Positions 1-6,039 of a stretch of 11,993 nucleotides of DNA are shown in pieces. Both the position numbers and the translations under genes were made by a program. This DNA is from CAYNTG01 sp964400105. GTDB taxonomy: Bacteria > UBP14 > UBA6098. The DNA is taken from the NCBI GenBank assembly GCA_964400105.1, contig CAYNTG010000073.1:1-11993 (forward strand), written 5' to 3'. Position 1 is the first letter of the stretch. Each line of letters opens with the position of its first letter. The notes beneath the pieces were generated by a model that saw only the letters and a program-made list of their open reading frames with translations, ran no database searches and was not told the origin of the DNA.

Positions 1-81
1 TTGTTATTTTCAATTTTCGGTTTCATTTTCCCAGCTCCAATTTCTCGTTACCGGGTTTGGTTGTGCGTTTGGCGCGGTTGC

Positions 82-146
82 GGGTCGTTCGCGAACGACC
101 CCTACGGTCTTCGTCAACAGATGTAGGGGCGGTTCGCGAACCGTCC
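82..146. repeat. Paired REP-like palindromes
   Basis: Bases 82-101 form a perfect 20-base palindrome (arms GGGTCGTTCG and CGAACGACCC). Bases 130-143 form a second perfect palindrome (CGGTTCG/CGAACCG), extended to 127-146 by two G-C pairs and one G-T wobble. Between them, CCCCTAC (99-105) is complementary to GTAGGGG (123-129), so the whole block can fold as two hairpins or as one larger structure. Both palindromes share a TTCGCGAA core. This is the form of a dispersed extragenic palindromic repeat, but other copies cannot be seen within this window. Confidence 0.6.
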
Positions 147-306
147 GCGTGCTGAACAAATCCTGTGGTGAGGGATTTTCCGGCACGAATTATTGTCGGG
201 TTGTCTGTGGGGTTATTTCGCGTCGCGCTTGTCATAATTAATACAAATATAGCACATATATCCGCATTCACAAGGAGATTTATCGCTATGCTCGATGCAA
301 CAGCGC

Positions 307-393
307 GGGCGGGTGGGCGTGGGATTTCGCTTCGGTCAATAAAACCCGCCCTTACGGGCAAACGTCGTTTTCAACCCGTGGGGAAATCCCACG
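307..393. repeat. Interlocking inverted repeats
   Basis: GGGCGGGT at 307-314 is complementary to ACCCGCCC at 344-351. CGTGGGATTT at 318-327 is complementary to AAATCCCACG at 384-393. The second pair competes with the local hairpin at 375-395, so alternative folds are possible. It may be a decayed dispersed repeat similar in kind to the block at 82-146. Confidence 0.45.
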
Positions 394-395
394 GG
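338..395 (-). terminator. Probable terminator downstream of purH
   Basis: Reading the minus strand after the purH stop, the first structure is a perfect 8-bp stem (CCCGTGGG/CCCACGGG, plus-strand 375-382 and 388-395) with a 5-base loop. It is followed by a second small hairpin, GCCC-GTAA-GGGC (348-359), then GGG and the T-rich run TTTTATT (338-344). The second hairpin plus T-run has the form of a weak intrinsic terminator. The stems overlap the longer inverted repeats here, so the assignment is moderate. Confidence 0.4.
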
Positions 396-408
396 GCGAC
401 ACGGCACA

Positions 409-1944
409 TCAATGCCTGAAATGGCGCATCCCGGTGTGGATCATCGTAATGCCAAGCTCGTTTGCCCGGTCGGTGACCGCCTTATCGCGGATCGAGCCGC
501 CCGGCTGAACCACCGCAGTAACACCGGCCTCGACGAGAACCTCCATGCCGTCCGGGAACGGGAAGAACGCATCCGATGCCGCAACCGCGCCGACCGCCCT
601 TTCTCCCGCCTTTGTAATAGCGAGTCTCGCGGCATCGACACGACTCGGCAGTCCTCCACCGACGCCATAAACCGCCTTCGGCCCGGCGATAATAACGGAA
701 TTCGATTTCACGCCCTTGATAGCTCGCCATGCAAAGCGCATCGCCAGGTCTTCCTCCGACGATGGCGCACGTTCGGTAGCAACTTCCCATTTTGGAGTCG
801 CCATTCCTTGAGGATCGACGAACTGAACCAATGCGCCGCCATATACCCCGCGAACGACCGCCGGCGGCGTTTTCGGGCGAACGATTGGAAGCTTCATAAG
901 TCGCAGATTTTTTTTCTTTTTGAGAAGTTCGAGGGCATCCGGCGAAAAGTCCGGTGCGAGGACGCACTCGAAAAAGTGTTTCGACATCAATTCCGCCACC
1001 GGAAGATCGACCTTGCACGTGAACCCGACGATACCGCCGAATGCGCTTACCGGATCGCCTGCCAGCGCGCCCTGATATGCGTCCATAGCGTCGTCGCCGA
1101 GAGCTATTCCGCAGGGGCTGACGTGCTTGACCACCACCGATGCCGTTTCGTCGGCGAATTCGAGAAGCGAATTATAGATCGCGTCGAGGTCGAGGATGTT
1201 GTTATAGCTCAACTGCTTGCCCCAAAGCTGCTCGGCGTGCGTGATTCCATTTCCGGCAAGCGGGTTATTATAGAGCGCCGCCGCCTGATGCGGATTTTCA
1301 CCGTAACGAAGTCGGTTGACCAATGTCAAGGGGAGGTTGTAGTACTCCGGGAAATCCTCATCGGAAAGGGTCCCGGCGATAACGCCGTCATAGTGCGCGG
1401 TGAGGTTAAAAGCCTTGAAGGCGAGCCTTTTAGCGGAATTTAACGATAATCCGCCGTTTTGCTCCAACTCGCCGGCAACGGTGTCGTAATCCCCCGGATC
1501 GCAGAGAACCACCACCGATTTGAAATTCTTCGCGGCAGCGCGTATCAAAGCGACGCCGCCGATATCGATCATCTCGAGGCGCGAATCGAGATCGTCCGTT
1601 TTCGACAAAGTGTCCTCGAACGGATAGAGGTTCACCGCGATCAGATCGAATGCGGGGATACCCTTCTCGTCGATAGATTGCATATGCTCCGGCAGGTCTC
1701 TCCGTGCGAGAATCCCGGCGAAAACATTTGGATGCAGCGTCTTGACCCTTCCACCGATAAGCTGTGTAAAACCGGTCAGTTCATCGAGATGTTTAAAATC
1801 GATTCCAGCCGCAGACAGCGCTTTGCCGGTGCCGCCTGTGGCATAAATCTCGACTCCGGCTTTTGATAGACGTGATGCGAAACTCTCGAGGCCGGTTTTG
1901 TCCCAAACCGAAACAAGAGCTCTTTTAACATCGATATTACTCAT
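409..1944 (-). CDS. purH: Bifunctional AICAR transformylase / IMP cyclohydrolase
   Basis: Catalyses the last two steps of de novo purine synthesis in the cytoplasm: formylation of AICAR by 10-formyl-THF, then cyclisation of FAICAR to IMP. The 511-residue length is normal. The N-terminal MGS-like cyclohydrolase domain (about 1-195) shows VSVWDKTGLE, YATGGTGKAL and GGRVKTLHP (about 64-72). The transformylase domain shows LRYGENPHQ (about 212-220), the catalytic Lys-His in KHVSPCG (K273/H274), DPVSAFGG, SNSVIIAG, ASDAFFPFPDG, QPGGSIRD and the classic C-terminus TGMRHFRH. I chose the ATG at 1944 because GAGGAG lies just upstream; an in-frame ATG at 1968 would overlap the upstream gene and adds nothing conserved. 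Last gene of the minus-strand operon, 10 bases after the lipid-kinase stop, with a probable terminator beyond. No key residue looks lost. Confidence 0.97.
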   Translation of the reverse strand: MSNIDVKRALVSVWDKTGLESFASRLSKAGVEIYATGGTGKALSAAGIDFKHLDELTGFTQLIGGRVKTLHPNVFAGILARRDLPEHMQSIDEKGIPAFDLIAVNLYPFEDTLSKTDDLDSRLEMIDIGGVALIRAAAKNFKSVVVLCDPGDYDTVAGELEQNGGLSLNSAKRLAFKAFNLTAHYDGVIAGTLSDEDFPEYYNLPLTLVNRLRYGENPHQAAALYNNPLAGNGITHAEQLWGKQLSYNNILDLDAIYNSLLEFADETASVVVKHVSPCGIALGDDAMDAYQGALAGDPVSAFGGIVGFTCKVDLPVAELMSKHFFECVLAPDFSPDALELLKKKKNLRLMKLPIVRPKTPPAVVRGVYGGALVQFVDPQGMATPKWEVATERAPSSEEDLAMRFAWRAIKGVKSNSVIIAGPKAVYGVGGGLPSRVDAARLAITKAGERAVGAVAASDAFFPFPDGMEVLVEAGVTAVVQPGGSIRDKAVTDRANELGITMIHTGMRHFRH

Positions 1945-1954
1945 TTGTTCTCCT

Positions 1955-2602
1955 CTAAAAATGGCCAATATACATCAATTGAAGGAGCGCCCCCGTTAAA
2001 ACGGGCACGGTCAGATTGTCGTCGATACCGAGTGGTAGTGCTTCGATGACCGCAGCGGTCAGCGAACCCATAAACAGCGCGGCCCACGGCGCATCGATTC
2101 CGGCGATCAGCTTGAACGCGATAGCGCCCGCATGCGCTGCGAAGAAAAATGCGAGACTTCCCTCGAGAGTCTTGCTGCCTATTGTTTTATGCTTTCCGAA
2201 CCTTCTGCCGAAAATCGCAGCGGCATAATCGCCGATGATTATGTATATCAGGACGATAACAGCGACCCATCTATCGAAAGCGAGGATGGAAACAAGCGCA
2301 GCGCAAAGGATATACGAAGACGACGTGAAGCGCTTGAATTCCTTTCTTCTGAGCATGTTTCCGGCTACCTTGACGAATAGACGCCGGAAACCTTTGTCAT
2401 AATATTTAAGGAGGTCGAACAGGATCGAGATAAACGCGCAAACGGCGAGTATCAGCAGCGATTCCCGCCTCGGCACGATCATGTAGAGGATCGGGATTAC
2501 CAGCGCGAAAAGATGAACGGACTTCCGGCGGAACTCTTTAATTAGCTTGTGCTTAGAAACGGTAGAGTTCTTCAGGTCGTCTCGGAGAGCGCTCTTTGAC
2601 AT
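1955..2602 (-). CDS. Dolichol-kinase-like (SEC59/COG0170-type) CTP-dependent lipid kinase
   Basis: Polytopic inner-membrane protein of about 215 residues with roughly six or seven hydrophobic segments. Family hallmarks visible are EFRRKSVHLFALVIP near the N-terminus, then GDYAAAIFGRRFGKH followed by KTLEGSLAFF in the middle, and EALPLGIDDNLTVP near the C-terminus. This family (dolichol kinase, yeast Dgk1, plant phytol kinases) uses CTP to phosphorylate a long-chain lipid alcohol or diacylglycerol; the bacterial substrate here is unknown and could be a polyprenol or diacylglycerol. The ATG at 2602 is preferred, about 9 bases after AGGGAA. The in-frame ATG at 2677 would add 25 polar residues and overlap the upstream gene by 125 bases. 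Even so, the chosen start overlaps the previous gene by 50 bases, and purH follows after 10 bases, so translation is probably coupled. Confidence 0.8.
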   Translation of the reverse strand: MSKSALRDDLKNSTVSKHKLIKEFRRKSVHLFALVIPILYMIVPRRESLLILAVCAFISILFDLLKYYDKGFRRLFVKVAGNMLRRKEFKRFTSSSYILCAALVSILAFDRWVAVIVLIYIIIGDYAAAIFGRRFGKHKTIGSKTLEGSLAFFFAAHAGAIAFKLIAGIDAPWAALFMGSLTAAVIEALPLGIDDNLTVPVLTGALLQLMYIGHF

Positions 2603-3404
2603 ATCGATAAAGTTCCCTGTGTTGTTCTTCGTTATAATATCGGCCGCCGACATAGCTGCCATATATGTTTGCGCCATAAAGAACGGCGCTCGTGATTAAT
2701 AGACTTACTGCAAAACCACGGTCTTCATCCAAAAGTGCGTATCCACCCGCAGCCGATCCACCGACCGCGATAAATCCGACGATTGCATCGCCCCATCTGC
2801 CGAGATACGCCCGTCCCGCTCCGGGAATAACGGCGCTCATCGACGCCGCTAAAAACGGTGATTTTCGCCGCAATTCTGTTCCACATTTCGACATCTCCAA
2901 CATGAAAACAGTTGAGGAATCGAAATCCGTGCCGTCGAGTCTTCGGAAAAACTCATCGGCTTTGAGATATTGCCTTCCGAGAAAATAACTCCATCCTTCC
3001 AGATATACAAGTGATAATTGACATTCGTTTGAACAACTATCCTCGAATTCGCTCGCAATTTCCACGCATCGGTTCAGTTGACCGCTTTTGTGGTATGTCA
3101 ACGGCAGGCGAAAAAGAGCGGCGTCGCGAATGGAATCGGGAGCGTTATCCCGGATGAGTTCGCGATATAGCGTTCTCGCGGGCGAAAATTCTCTTACATC
3201 CTCGAAACATATCGCAGCGCGGAATTTTGAAAGATCGGCGCGCGCGTCCTCGGGATAGTAATGCGAGAAACGCAAGAACTCCACCGCTGCACGCTCCGAG
3301 CGACCGAGTGCCCGGAGATTTTCGGCAAGCGAGATCTGCGCATCGGGAACGGTTTCCGCGAAAATCGCCATCGCCGAAAGCAGTCCTATCGCTATTCGTC
3401 TCAC
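2553..3404 (-). CDS. Exported TPR-like protein with C-terminal PGAGxxYxG membrane domain
   Basis: Of 283 residues, the first ~20 form a signal peptide or anchor. Residues ~25-175 are helical and TPR-like (for example LRALGRSERAAVEFLRFSHYYP and YLEGWSYFLGRQYLKADEFF). A C-terminal membrane region (~184-255) carries IPGAGRAYLGRWGDA at 193-207, like the PGxGQxYxGxxxxG signature of small TM2/DUF5683-type domains. The start is GTG at 3404, which overlaps the YidD stop in a GTGA junction, with AAAGG about 8 bases upstream. It has the same architecture as the gene at 3739-4545, on the other side of the YidD gene, so the two look like distant paralogues. Function unknown; a scaffold or assembly role at the envelope is my guess. 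Confidence is high that it is a gene, low for function. Confidence 0.75.
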   Translation of the reverse strand: MRRIAIGLLSAMAIFAETVPDAQISLAENLRALGRSERAAVEFLRFSHYYPEDARADLSKFRAAICFEDVREFSPARTLYRELIRDNAPDSIRDAALFRLPLTYHKSGQLNRCVEIASEFEDSCSNECQLSLVYLEGWSYFLGRQYLKADEFFRRLDGTDFDSSTVFMLEMSKCGTELRRKSPFLAASMSAVIPGAGRAYLGRWGDAIVGFIAVGGSAAGGYALLDEDRGFAVSLLITSAVLYGANIYGSYVGGRYYNEEQHRELYRYVKERSPRRPEELYRF

Positions 3405-3760
3405 CGAATATACCTTTCCACCGGATCGACCAGTTTATCATTCTCGTTTTTCAAATAATATTTTTTTGCGAAGCTGTTGTCGCGCATCAATCTATCGAAA
3501 GTTAGTAAAAAAGCACGGATCGGGCCGGTCTTTTGGAATGCCTTTTTTGAGAAATTTGAGCAGCTCGGCGCCATTGGACATTCATGCGCATCGAGATCGG
3601 TCACGAATTCCTGATAAACAGCGAGCAAAGCCTTTATGGCGATCCGTTCCTCAGATGGCGGCGGTTCTTTCAGTGAAAGCGTATCCGGCGCGCGAAGGCT
3701 GTCTCCGGCGAAAGCCGTCGCTGCCAGCACGATAGCGATTATTGCGATACGCCACACCAT
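3401..3760 (-). CDS. Exported YidD-like membrane protein insertion factor homologue
   Basis: Of 119 residues, 1-18 are a hydrophobic signal-like segment ending AFA|GD. The rest matches the short YidD family (haemolytic domain): VYQEFVTDLD, then C61-x5-C67 in CPMAPSCS (compare the usual CRYYPTCS), KKAFQKTGPIRAFLLTFDRLMRDN (typically G...G..L...R..RC), and a terminal VDPV equivalent to the family's YDPVP. Classical YidD aids YidC-dependent inner-membrane insertion and sits between rnpA and yidC; here it has an export signal and lies among envelope genes, so its role may differ. The ATG at 3760 has AGGTGA upstream, overlaps the preceding gene by 22 bases, and its TGA overlaps the next gene's GTG. 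I leave out the symbol because this is a divergent context. Confidence 0.75.
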   Translation of the reverse strand: MVWRIAIIAIVLAATAFAGDSLRAPDTLSLKEPPPSEERIAIKALLAVYQEFVTDLDAHECPMAPSCSNFSKKAFQKTGPIRAFLLTFDRLMRDNSFAKKYYLKNENDKLVDPVERYIR

Positions 3761-4545
3761 TCGATCTCACCTATTGCCGCGAAAGCGGCTTTTTTCGTTT
3801 CGTCACTATTGAATTGATCGGCGAACCTCGCCGCCGTCTCCGATCCACCGACCCAATATCTCGCGCCGAAGAAATAGAATACCGTAAGCGCGCGGGCGTA
3901 ATACCCATTCGCAAATCCCGCAACGGTAATATATCCTAACGTGCCGTTAAGCGCCGCCGAGCGAGCGCCGTTAAAGTATTCGCCGCAGAACATCTGCCCC
4001 GTGCCCGGAAGCAGAATCGAGAATATTCGTGCGGCGAGCACCGAACGGTGTCCGGGTTTTTCCAAACCGGGGATTTTAGACCAATCCTCCGATACTATCG
4101 CCTCGATAATATCGGTATCGTCCACTGAAAAAAGGTCTTGAAATTCTCGAAGGCCTTCATCCATGTATTTGTTTGCGGCGTTGAGATTTCCATCGATTAC
4201 TTCGGAGAGTATTATAAGTCGATACGAATCTTCTCGAATATGTTTATCCGTTGATGTGTTGAGTATTGTGGCAAGTGACTTAATACACTCTCTTATTTCA
4301 TTAGATTTATATCTTTGATAAGCAAGGTTATACATGTTTATAGAGAATGATTCTTCATCGGGTAAGCGCATGATCTCGACCTCGGCATCGTCGTGAAGAC
4401 CGAGCCGCGATAACCTCCCTGAAAAGCTGCTGTCGGATGAATAATTCGGTCGAAGGCAGTCGATATCGACGGTTTGCGCCCATGCAGCAAAACCGGTCGA
4501 GATAATCGACATAACAAGGAATACACCTACCCACCGCCTAATCAA
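3739..4545 (-). CDS. Exported TPR-like protein with C-terminal LPGTGQ membrane domain
   Basis: About 268 residues from the TTG at 4545. That start is preferred because AAAGGAGAG sits directly upstream and the product then begins with a compact signal peptide (IRRWVGVFLVMSIISTGFAA|WAQ). In-frame ATGs at 4575, 4569 and 4563 lack a good ribosome site and would run deeper into the upstream gene. After the signal, residues ~40-160 are helical and TPR-like (MYNLAYQRYKSNEIRECIKS; a second helix pair around AANKYMDEGLREFQ). A C-terminal domain at ~170-235 begins AARIFSILLPGTGQMFCGEYFNGA and is hydrophobic, matching in position the PGAG domain of the gene at 2553-3404. The TTG start overlaps the stop of the upstream PorV-like gene by 8 bases. 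Function unknown. Confidence 0.72.
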   Translation of the reverse strand: MIRRWVGVFLVMSIISTGFAAWAQTVDIDCLRPNYSSDSSFSGRLSRLGLHDDAEVEIMRLPDEESFSINMYNLAYQRYKSNEIRECIKSLATILNTSTDKHIREDSYRLIILSEVIDGNLNAANKYMDEGLREFQDLFSVDDTDIIEAIVSEDWSKIPGLEKPGHRSVLAARIFSILLPGTGQMFCGEYFNGARSAALNGTLGYITVAGFANGYYARALTVFYFFGARYWVGGSETAARFADQFNSDETKKAAFAAIGEIEWCGVSQ

Positions 4546-5494
4546 CGCTCTCCTTTGCGCCATCGCCATAAACATTTAAACCAAACCTATACGAGATTGG
4601 AAGCTCGGTGTGTGTCGTCATCGCGGCACCGACCCGAATGCCGGGAAAGATTGCCAGATCTGCACCGGCGGTGAGGCCGCCGTTTTCCGTTCCGAGACGA
4701 ATCGCGGCCAAAGATCGATACGAGACCTCCGCGCCAGCAGATAATTCGATATTCGAGGACGATGTCAAAAACCTTCCCTCAGAGACGACCGTTCCATCGA
4801 AGCCGGAGCCGAAATCGCGCGAGAATGCGCCGCCGATCAGAAATTCCGGCGCGCCGAATTCCGAATTGCCAGTTTCCCATGAGACATAAGAGGCATTCGA
4901 GGCCACCGCTCCAAATCTCAATCCGCGCGCCGCGATCCAGTCCACTCCAACCGAAGCGAAACCGCCGTAACCGTCGCTATCGACGAGCCTTCGGAAGATA
5001 CCACCAGCCGAAGCTCCGATAGACAATCCCTCCATAACCGGAAGCGAATATCCCGCCCCAATCGCGATATCGTGATGCCCCTTTTCGCCGACCGAATAGG
5101 GCCGGTTGTCCGGCCCGACCGGCTTTGTTGGGTCTGGAAGTTCCGTCACCTCGATACCTCCGCCGCCGACATACATTGCGCCAATGGCAATATCGCCTTG
5201 CGAAGTGCGAATTAGCGCACCCGCTGCATCCGCAATAGCCAGGCCGCCGAAAAGCCCCTCGTGGCTGGCATAATAGCGCACTCCATCGGCTTTCATAACC
5301 ATCGCAGGATTGCAAAATACCGCCGTGGCACCGCCACCATAAAAATTCGATCCGCCAAGCCCCGCCGAAGAAAAATCGGAATCCAGACTAAGGAAATCCG
5401 CAACGTAACTCTCACCAAATAAAACCGGCACCGCAACAATAAGCGCAGTTAGCAAAATTATCCGGATTGTGTCGGTCGATTTTAATATCATCAT
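4538..5494 (-). CDS. PorV/PorQ-like outer-membrane beta-barrel protein
   Basis: 318 residues with a signal peptide (~1-27, ending LFGES). The mature start, ADFLSLDSDFSSAGLGGSNF followed by GGGATAVFCNPAMV, matches the PorV/PorQ (UPF0164-like) hallmark of FL..G...AGMGGA followed by a small-residue loop and NPA. The remainder alternates Gly-rich amphipathic strands (IAIGAMYVGGGG, LSIGASAGGIF, LRFGAVASNA, IRVGAAMTT) and ends in a strand, as expected for a beta-barrel of the FadL superfamily. In Bacteroidota PorV serves type IX secretion; no other T9SS component is visible here, so I call only the fold. First gene of the minus-strand operon. Tandem ATGs at 5494 and 5491 are both possible and no strong ribosome site is visible. 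Confidence 0.75.
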   Translation of the reverse strand: MMILKSTDTIRIILLTALIVAVPVLFGESYVADFLSLDSDFSSAGLGGSNFYGGGATAVFCNPAMVMKADGVRYYASHEGLFGGLAIADAAGALIRTSQGDIAIGAMYVGGGGIEVTELPDPTKPVGPDNRPYSVGEKGHHDIAIGAGYSLPVMEGLSIGASAGGIFRRLVDSDGYGGFASVGVDWIAARGLRFGAVASNASYVSWETGNSEFGAPEFLIGGAFSRDFGSGFDGTVVSEGRFLTSSSNIELSAGAEVSYRSLAAIRLGTENGGLTAGADLAIFPGIRVGAAMTTHTELPISYRFGLNVYGDGAKESVD

Positions 5495-5649
5495 GTCGAG
5501 GAATCACGCAATCCCCGTGCCATATGGCGGGCAATGGTCGCCAGCGGCGACAGGCGAGGCCGATGCGGCGACTGCAGTTGAATGAAGCGCCGTTCCGGGT
5601 CGTCGTAGGCAGCGCTTTCCGCTTGAATTCCCCCCCTCCGCGCTGTCAC

Positions 5650-5680
5650 GATTTTTGCGGTTGCTTCGCACACAAAAATC
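5650..5680. repeat. Inverted repeat GATTTTTG/CAAAAATC
   Basis: An 8-bp perfect inverted repeat with a 15-base interior that itself contains TGCG...CGCA-type complementarity. It lies in the leader of the minus-strand operon, about 155 bases upstream of the PorV-like start. It could be a dispersed repeat or a leader hairpin; there is no T-run on either side that would make it a clear terminator. Confidence 0.4.
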
Positions 5681-5721
5681 CCCACCCGACTCCACACCAC
5701 CCCCGCGCCAGCGCCCATATT

Positions 5722-5741
5722 CCGTCGGTTAAAACCGACGG
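5722..5741. repeat. Perfect hairpin CCGTCGGTT-AA-AACCGACGG
   Basis: A 9-bp perfect inverted repeat with a 2-base centre (in practice a 4-base loop). On the plus strand it is followed by an AT-rich tract (5745-5770) containing runs of T and A. Such compact palindromes beside AT tracts are typical of extragenic palindromic repeats. It could also act as a regulatory or termination structure, but no gene upstream on the plus strand would need a terminator. Confidence 0.5.
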
Positions 5742-5873
5742 CAATGAAAATATTAAATTTTTTAAAAAAATGGCACGTTTCCGCAGTCCTACGGACAGAT
5801 GAAACCGACCTGACCGGGGCCCGGACGGGCGTCGACGCCGGGAACGGAAATCCGCACCGCCGAATTGAACTGA

Positions 5874-5902
5874 TTGGGGTGGGCATTCAACATATGTAAT
5901 AT
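5874..5902 (+). promoter_or_regulatory. Possible sigma-70 promoter for Nudix/NtrC operon
   Basis: TTGGGG (5874-5879), a 17-base spacer, then TAATAT (5897-5902), in an AT-rich setting. Matches to consensus are partial (3/6 and 4/6). The predicted leader to the Nudix ATG at 6040 would be about 130 bases and include the hairpin at 5949-5989. Confidence 0.3.
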
Positions 5903-5948
5903 ATACAATGTAATGGGTGATATCGATTCGGGATGTCGGATAAGATAA

Positions 5949-5989
5949 AAATGCCGATCATCGTCTCTTTTTCGTGGACGACGGCATTT
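5949..5989 (+). ncRNA. Leader hairpin upstream of the Nudix gene
   Basis: AAATGCCG (5949-5956) pairs with CGGCATTT (5982-5989), and the stem continues after a 4-base one-sided bulge with TCGTC (5961-5965) against GACGA (5977-5981), closing a pyrimidine-rich loop. That is 13 base pairs in total, 50 bases ahead of the start codon, so it probably lies in the mRNA leader. It does not match a riboswitch class I recognise; on the minus strand it is followed by a T-rich run and could instead stop antisense transcription. Confidence 0.4.
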
Positions 5990-6039
5990 ATGTGCATTAT
6001 ATTCTGAGAATAAAACCGATTGGGTTAGCGGTATCGAAT

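Larger units (their letters stand above)
1..408. other. Gene-free region with dense palindromes
   Basis: I see no credible gene in these 408 bases. A short frame starting at 288 has an AAGGAG motif upstream but encodes a low-complexity Arg/Gly-rich peptide running straight through inverted repeats, so I do not call it. The region contains two strong palindromes (82-101 and 127-146) and a second group of interlocking inverted repeats (307-395), described separately. Bases 225-285 are AT-rich and hold no recognisable promoter. The look is that of dispersed, REP-like extragenic palindromes downstream of a convergent or terminal operon end. Confidence 0.6.
5495..6039. other. Divergent intergenic region, palindrome-rich
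   Basis: This 545-base stretch separates the minus-strand envelope operon from the plus-strand Nudix/NtrC operon. It contains at least six inverted repeats: GTCGCC/GGCGAC (5537-5551), GATTTTTG/CAAAAATC (5650-5680), CCGTCGGTT/AACCGACGG (5722-5741), GTCC/GGAC (5786-5796), a 12-base palindrome GGCGTCGACGCC (5828-5839) and a larger hairpin (5949-5989). An AT-rich tract lies at 5745-5770. A possible sigma-70 promoter reads toward the Nudix gene at 5874-5902. I found no convincing promoter for the minus-strand operon, although the AT tract is a candidate. Short open frames here show no coding signature. Confidence 0.55.

Noticed and set aside
165..419. Short plus-strand frame with a ribosome-like AAGGAG before an internal ATG at 288
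   Set aside because: It reads through a set of inverted repeats, is Arg/Gly-rich and overlaps the 3' end of purH.
412..1443. Long open frame (343 codons) on the plus strand
   Set aside because: It lies entirely opposite purH, is rich in Arg and His and matches no family; it is the antisense shadow of a certain gene.
4538..5494. Type IX secretion system component
   Set aside because: The fold matches PorV/PorQ, but no gliding or Por genes or C-terminal secretion signals are visible, so I do not assign the pathway.
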